The notes under the pieces: model-generated
Databases searched by the model: none
The model's input: the letters and a program-made list of their open reading frames with translations, nothing else
What the model was told of the DNA's origin: nothing
Made by a program: the position numbers and the translations under genes
Part shown: positions 5,314-6,636 of the stretch, one piece after another
Layout: each line of letters begins with the position of its first letter
Position numbering within the stretch: position 1 is the first letter of the stretch
Assembly (NCBI GenBank): GCA_900556515.1
Contig: USPH01000078.1
Span: 1-6,636 of the forward strand
Source of the DNA: an uncultured Collinsella sp.
GTDB taxonomy: Bacteria; Actinomycetota; Coriobacteriia; Coriobacteriales; Coriobacteriaceae
Reading direction: 5' to 3'
Length of the DNA stretch: 6,636 nt

Positions 5314-5679
5314 TTAGGATTCCTCGATAATCTGTCGGCATGCCGCTGCAAGAGCGGGAAACTCTGATGTCACCGCGTCCCAAACCACGGCGCGATCGAC
5401 GTTGCCGTAATCATGGGCAAGATAGTTACGCATCCCCACTATACCGCGCCACTCAATCTCGGGATGTAGTCGCTGCGCCTTCTCGGACAGCTTACCCGCC
5501 TCCTCCGTCACCCTGAGGGCACACATAAGGAGAGAATCGGCGAGTGTCCTGGCCTTGATGTCATCCGCATGGAGGAACTCGTCTTCCGTCACACCGAACG
5601 CTTTGATTCTCTCGGTCGTCTCATCAATCGCCTCGAGAATCTCCTGGGCGCGCAACGCATCTGATTTACGGGCGAACAT
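5314..5679 (-). CDS. hepT: HepT-like HEPN toxin (DUF86 type)
   Basis: This is a 121-residue, mostly helical HEPN protein. The signature RNYLAHDY (84-91) supplies the Rx4HxY motif: Arg84 and His89 form the putative RNase centre and Tyr91 corresponds to the tyrosine that MntA modifies with AMP in the Shewanella MntA-HepT system. HEPN toxins of this type cleave RNA and halt growth when free. The start ATG (5677-5679) overlaps the end of the upstream antitoxin gene by 14 bases, implying translational coupling; GGAGGG on the minus strand lies about 11 bases before it. The open frame extends further upstream to 5820, but that part is only the shadow of the antitoxin frame. No convincing terminator follows. 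RNase activity and toxicity are inferred from the family. Confidence 0.88.
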   Translation of the reverse strand: MFARKSDALRAQEILEAIDETTERIKAFGVTEDEFLHADDIKARTLADSLLMCALRVTEEAGKLSEKAQRLHPEIEWRGIVGMRNYLAHDYGNVDRAVVWDAVTSEFPALAAACRQIIEES

Positions 5680-6154
5680 ACAGCACCACACCCTCCCTCT
5701 CGATGGCATGCGCAATGTCTTCTCGCAAGTGTTCGCTCGAAACGACGTCGACCTGCTTGCCTGTTGCCTCTTTGATCTCCTCCGCGAACGAGGAAAGAGC
5801 GAATAACCCAAATGTCGCATCGGAATCGACCTCTATACGCAGGTCGATATCGCTATCGGTATTTGCGTCACGTCGAGCATACGAGCCGAACAACGTGACC
5901 GACCGAATCGCCTTTCGAGTACCCGCCGCGCGAGCAACGGCATCCCTGATTTCAGCAACGGTCAAAACGTCGGTCTTCGCCTCGTCCCGTTTGACTGAAA
6001 GAGAAGGGGTAAATGGAAGCGACCGCTCCCGCAGCATCTGACGCATGAACATGTTGACCGCCACGGAAGACGTCATGCCGAGCTCCTCGCAGAGCTCGGC
6101 AAACGATTCCTTAATTGATGCATCAACACGGACGCTCAAAACTGAAGCACTCAT
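5666..6154 (-). CDS. RelB/DinJ-MNT fusion antitoxin (nucleotidyltransferase)
   Basis: This 162-residue protein joins two domains. Residues 1-53 are a typical RelB/DinJ ribbon-helix-helix (SVRVDASIKESFAELCEELGM, then VAVNMFMRQML and the closing SLPF). Residues about 65-162 form a minimal nucleotidyltransferase with a complete GS-x10-DxD motif: Gly90-Ser91, Asp102, Asp104, and a third acidic residue at Asp136 (QVDVV). MNT antitoxins of the MntA type disarm HEPN toxins by adding AMP to a tyrosine. The RelB part would add DNA binding and dimerisation in place of its usual toxin-binding tail. The ATG at 6154 follows AGGAGG by 5 bases. It is the first gene of a two-gene unit with the HepT-like toxin. 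All catalytic residues are present, so it is probably active. The fusion is in one continuous frame with no sign of an artefact. Confidence 0.9.
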   Translation of the reverse strand: MSASVLSVRVDASIKESFAELCEELGMTSSVAVNMFMRQMLRERSLPFTPSLSVKRDEAKTDVLTVAEIRDAVARAAGTRKAIRSVTLFGSYARRDANTDSDIDLRIEVDSDATFGLFALSSFAEEIKEATGKQVDVVSSEHLREDIAHAIEREGVVLYVRP

Positions 6155-6163
6155 CTTAGCCTC

Positions 6164-6195
6164 CTGTATGACAGTAGCTATACAATATCATACAG
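6164..6195. promoter_or_regulatory. Promoter/operator of the RelB-MNT/HepT module
   Basis: CTGTATGA (6164-6171) and TCATACAG (6188-6195) are perfect 8-bp inverted arms with a 16-base AT-rich centre, immediately upstream of the antitoxin ribosome site. On the minus strand TATGAT (6192-6187) and TATAGC (6182-6177) are candidate -10 boxes within it; a TTGCAC 19 bases before the first is a weak -35. The layout fits autoregulation by the ribbon-helix-helix domain. Confidence 0.55.
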
Positions 6196-6209
6196 AGAAG
6201 CAAGATGAC

Positions 6210-6274
6210 TGGTGCAAAGGGGTCAGGTTTGTATGCACCAGATTGGTGCAAAGTAACCTGACCCCCATGCACCA
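6210..6274. repeat. Complete nested GGGGTCAGGTT palindromic element
   Basis: The outer arms are TGGTGCA (6210-6216) with TGCACCA (6268-6274) and GGGGTCAGGTT (6219-6229) with AACCTGACCCC (6255-6265). An inner hairpin pairs TGCACCA (6234-6240) with TGGTGCA (6244-6250) around GAT. TGGTGCA or its complement thus occurs four times in 65 bases. It lies between the antitoxin promoter and the end of the oxidoreductase gene and resembles REP-type elements carrying a GGGGTCAGG core, often associated with Y1 (IS200-like/RAYT) transposases. No transposase is in the window. Confidence 0.85.
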
Positions 6275-6283
6275 AGGGGTTGA

Positions 6284-6636
6284 CTAGAGTTCGCAGGCAA
6301 CCTTGTAGCCATCGCCGATGGCATCGCGGATGTTGCCGCACTTGTTGGCATCGCCCAGCACGTGGGTGGCAACGCCGGCAGCGGCAAGGTCGTCGGCCAG
6401 CTTGGTATTGGGACGATAACCCATGGCAAGCACCAGCGTATCGGCATCGGCGATGGTGTGGATCTCGCCATCCTTCTCATAGCTGATGGCATCCTCGGTA
6501 ATCTCGGTCACCTTGGCCTCGGTCAGCACGTGGACGCCCTTGGAGAGCATGCGCGTGATGAGCACCGCGCGACCGGCGCCACCTTCGTTGGCGGCGAGCG
6601 TCTTGGTCATCTCGATGACGGTGACGTTCTCGTCGT
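6284..6636 (-). CDS. FAD/NAD(P)-dependent oxidoreductase, C-terminal fragment
   Basis: The last 116 residues of a protein running off the right edge. The start is outside the window; the ATG at 6610 is internal, since the frame stays open beyond it (DENVTVIE). VTVIEM is the second strand of the NAD(P)-binding Rossmann fold, followed by a linker strand set (VHVLTEAKVTEITEDAISYEKDG), the ADTLVLAMGYRPNT strand and VLGDANKCGNIRDAIGDGY, the FAD-contacting C-terminal motif. This matches the C-terminal half of NADH:flavin oxidoreductases of the 2,4-dienoyl-CoA reductase/BaiCD type ('old yellow' barrel plus pyridine-nucleotide domain). The substrate cannot be judged from this part. It ends 9 bases from the palindromic element at 6210-6274, which may serve as its 3' boundary. 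Confidence 0.8.
   Translation of the reverse strand, partial: DENVTVIEMTKTLAANEGGAGRAVLITRMLSKGVHVLTEAKVTEITEDAISYEKDGEIHTIADADTLVLAMGYRPNTKLADDLAAAGVATHVLGDANKCGNIRDAIGDGYKVACEL

Noticed and set aside
5680..5820. N-terminal extension of the HEPN frame up to 5820
   Set aside because: It lies wholly within the antitoxin coding sequence, is Arg/Ser-rich and lacks HEPN features; the family start matches the ATG at 5679.

Overview
The window looks like a draft-assembly contig from a GC-rich, human-gut-type actinobacterium. Collinsella or a close Coriobacteriia relative is my best guess, from codon use, gene content and the style of the intergenic palindromes; no marker gene proves it. The first 45 bases are not biological: they are an Illumina Nextera i7 adapter with its index, so the contig really begins at base 46.

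Left part (46-3050). The tail of a YczE/YitT-like membrane protein is followed by an array of about eight 10-bp repeats (301-378) that contains promoter-like boxes. The array leads into an AAA+ ATPase with a C-terminal winged helix (394-1485). A strong terminator separates this gene from a convergent gene (1565-2818, minus) encoding an AlbA_2/Schlafen-type DNA-binding protein with a GHKL-type ATPase region and a winged helix. Upstream of that gene lies an array of related dyads (2862-3018). One dyad sits directly against a perfect TATAAT box, as expected for an operator array, possibly autoregulatory.

Middle part (3050-5251). A sugar-acid operon: the broken C-terminal piece of a GntR/FadR-type (FCD) regulator, a short-chain dehydrogenase resembling DhuD/KduD, and an RpiB-family isomerase resembling DhuI. 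DhuI and DhuD act in sequence to convert the 4-deoxy-5-keto-uronate released from glycosaminoglycan or similar unsaturated uronides into 2-keto-3-deoxy-gluconate. A GTGAACGTTCAC operator-like palindrome lies upstream, two elaborate inverted repeats separate the two enzymes, and a strong terminator closes the unit.

Right part (5252-6636). A two-gene minus-strand HEPN-MNT toxin-antitoxin module. The antitoxin is unusual: a RelB/DinJ ribbon-helix-helix domain is fused to a minimal nucleotidyltransferase (MNT) domain, and its stop overlaps the start of a HepT-like HEPN toxin by 14 bases. Copies of a GGGGTCAGGTT palindromic repeat lie on both sides of the module, which suggests a mobile or recently exchanged cassette. 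The window ends in the C-terminal part of an FAD/NAD-dependent oxidoreductase on the minus strand.

The most interesting items are the RelB-MNT/HepT module with its flanking repeats, the dyad array before the AlbA_2 gene, and the 10-bp promoter-like array before the ATPase.
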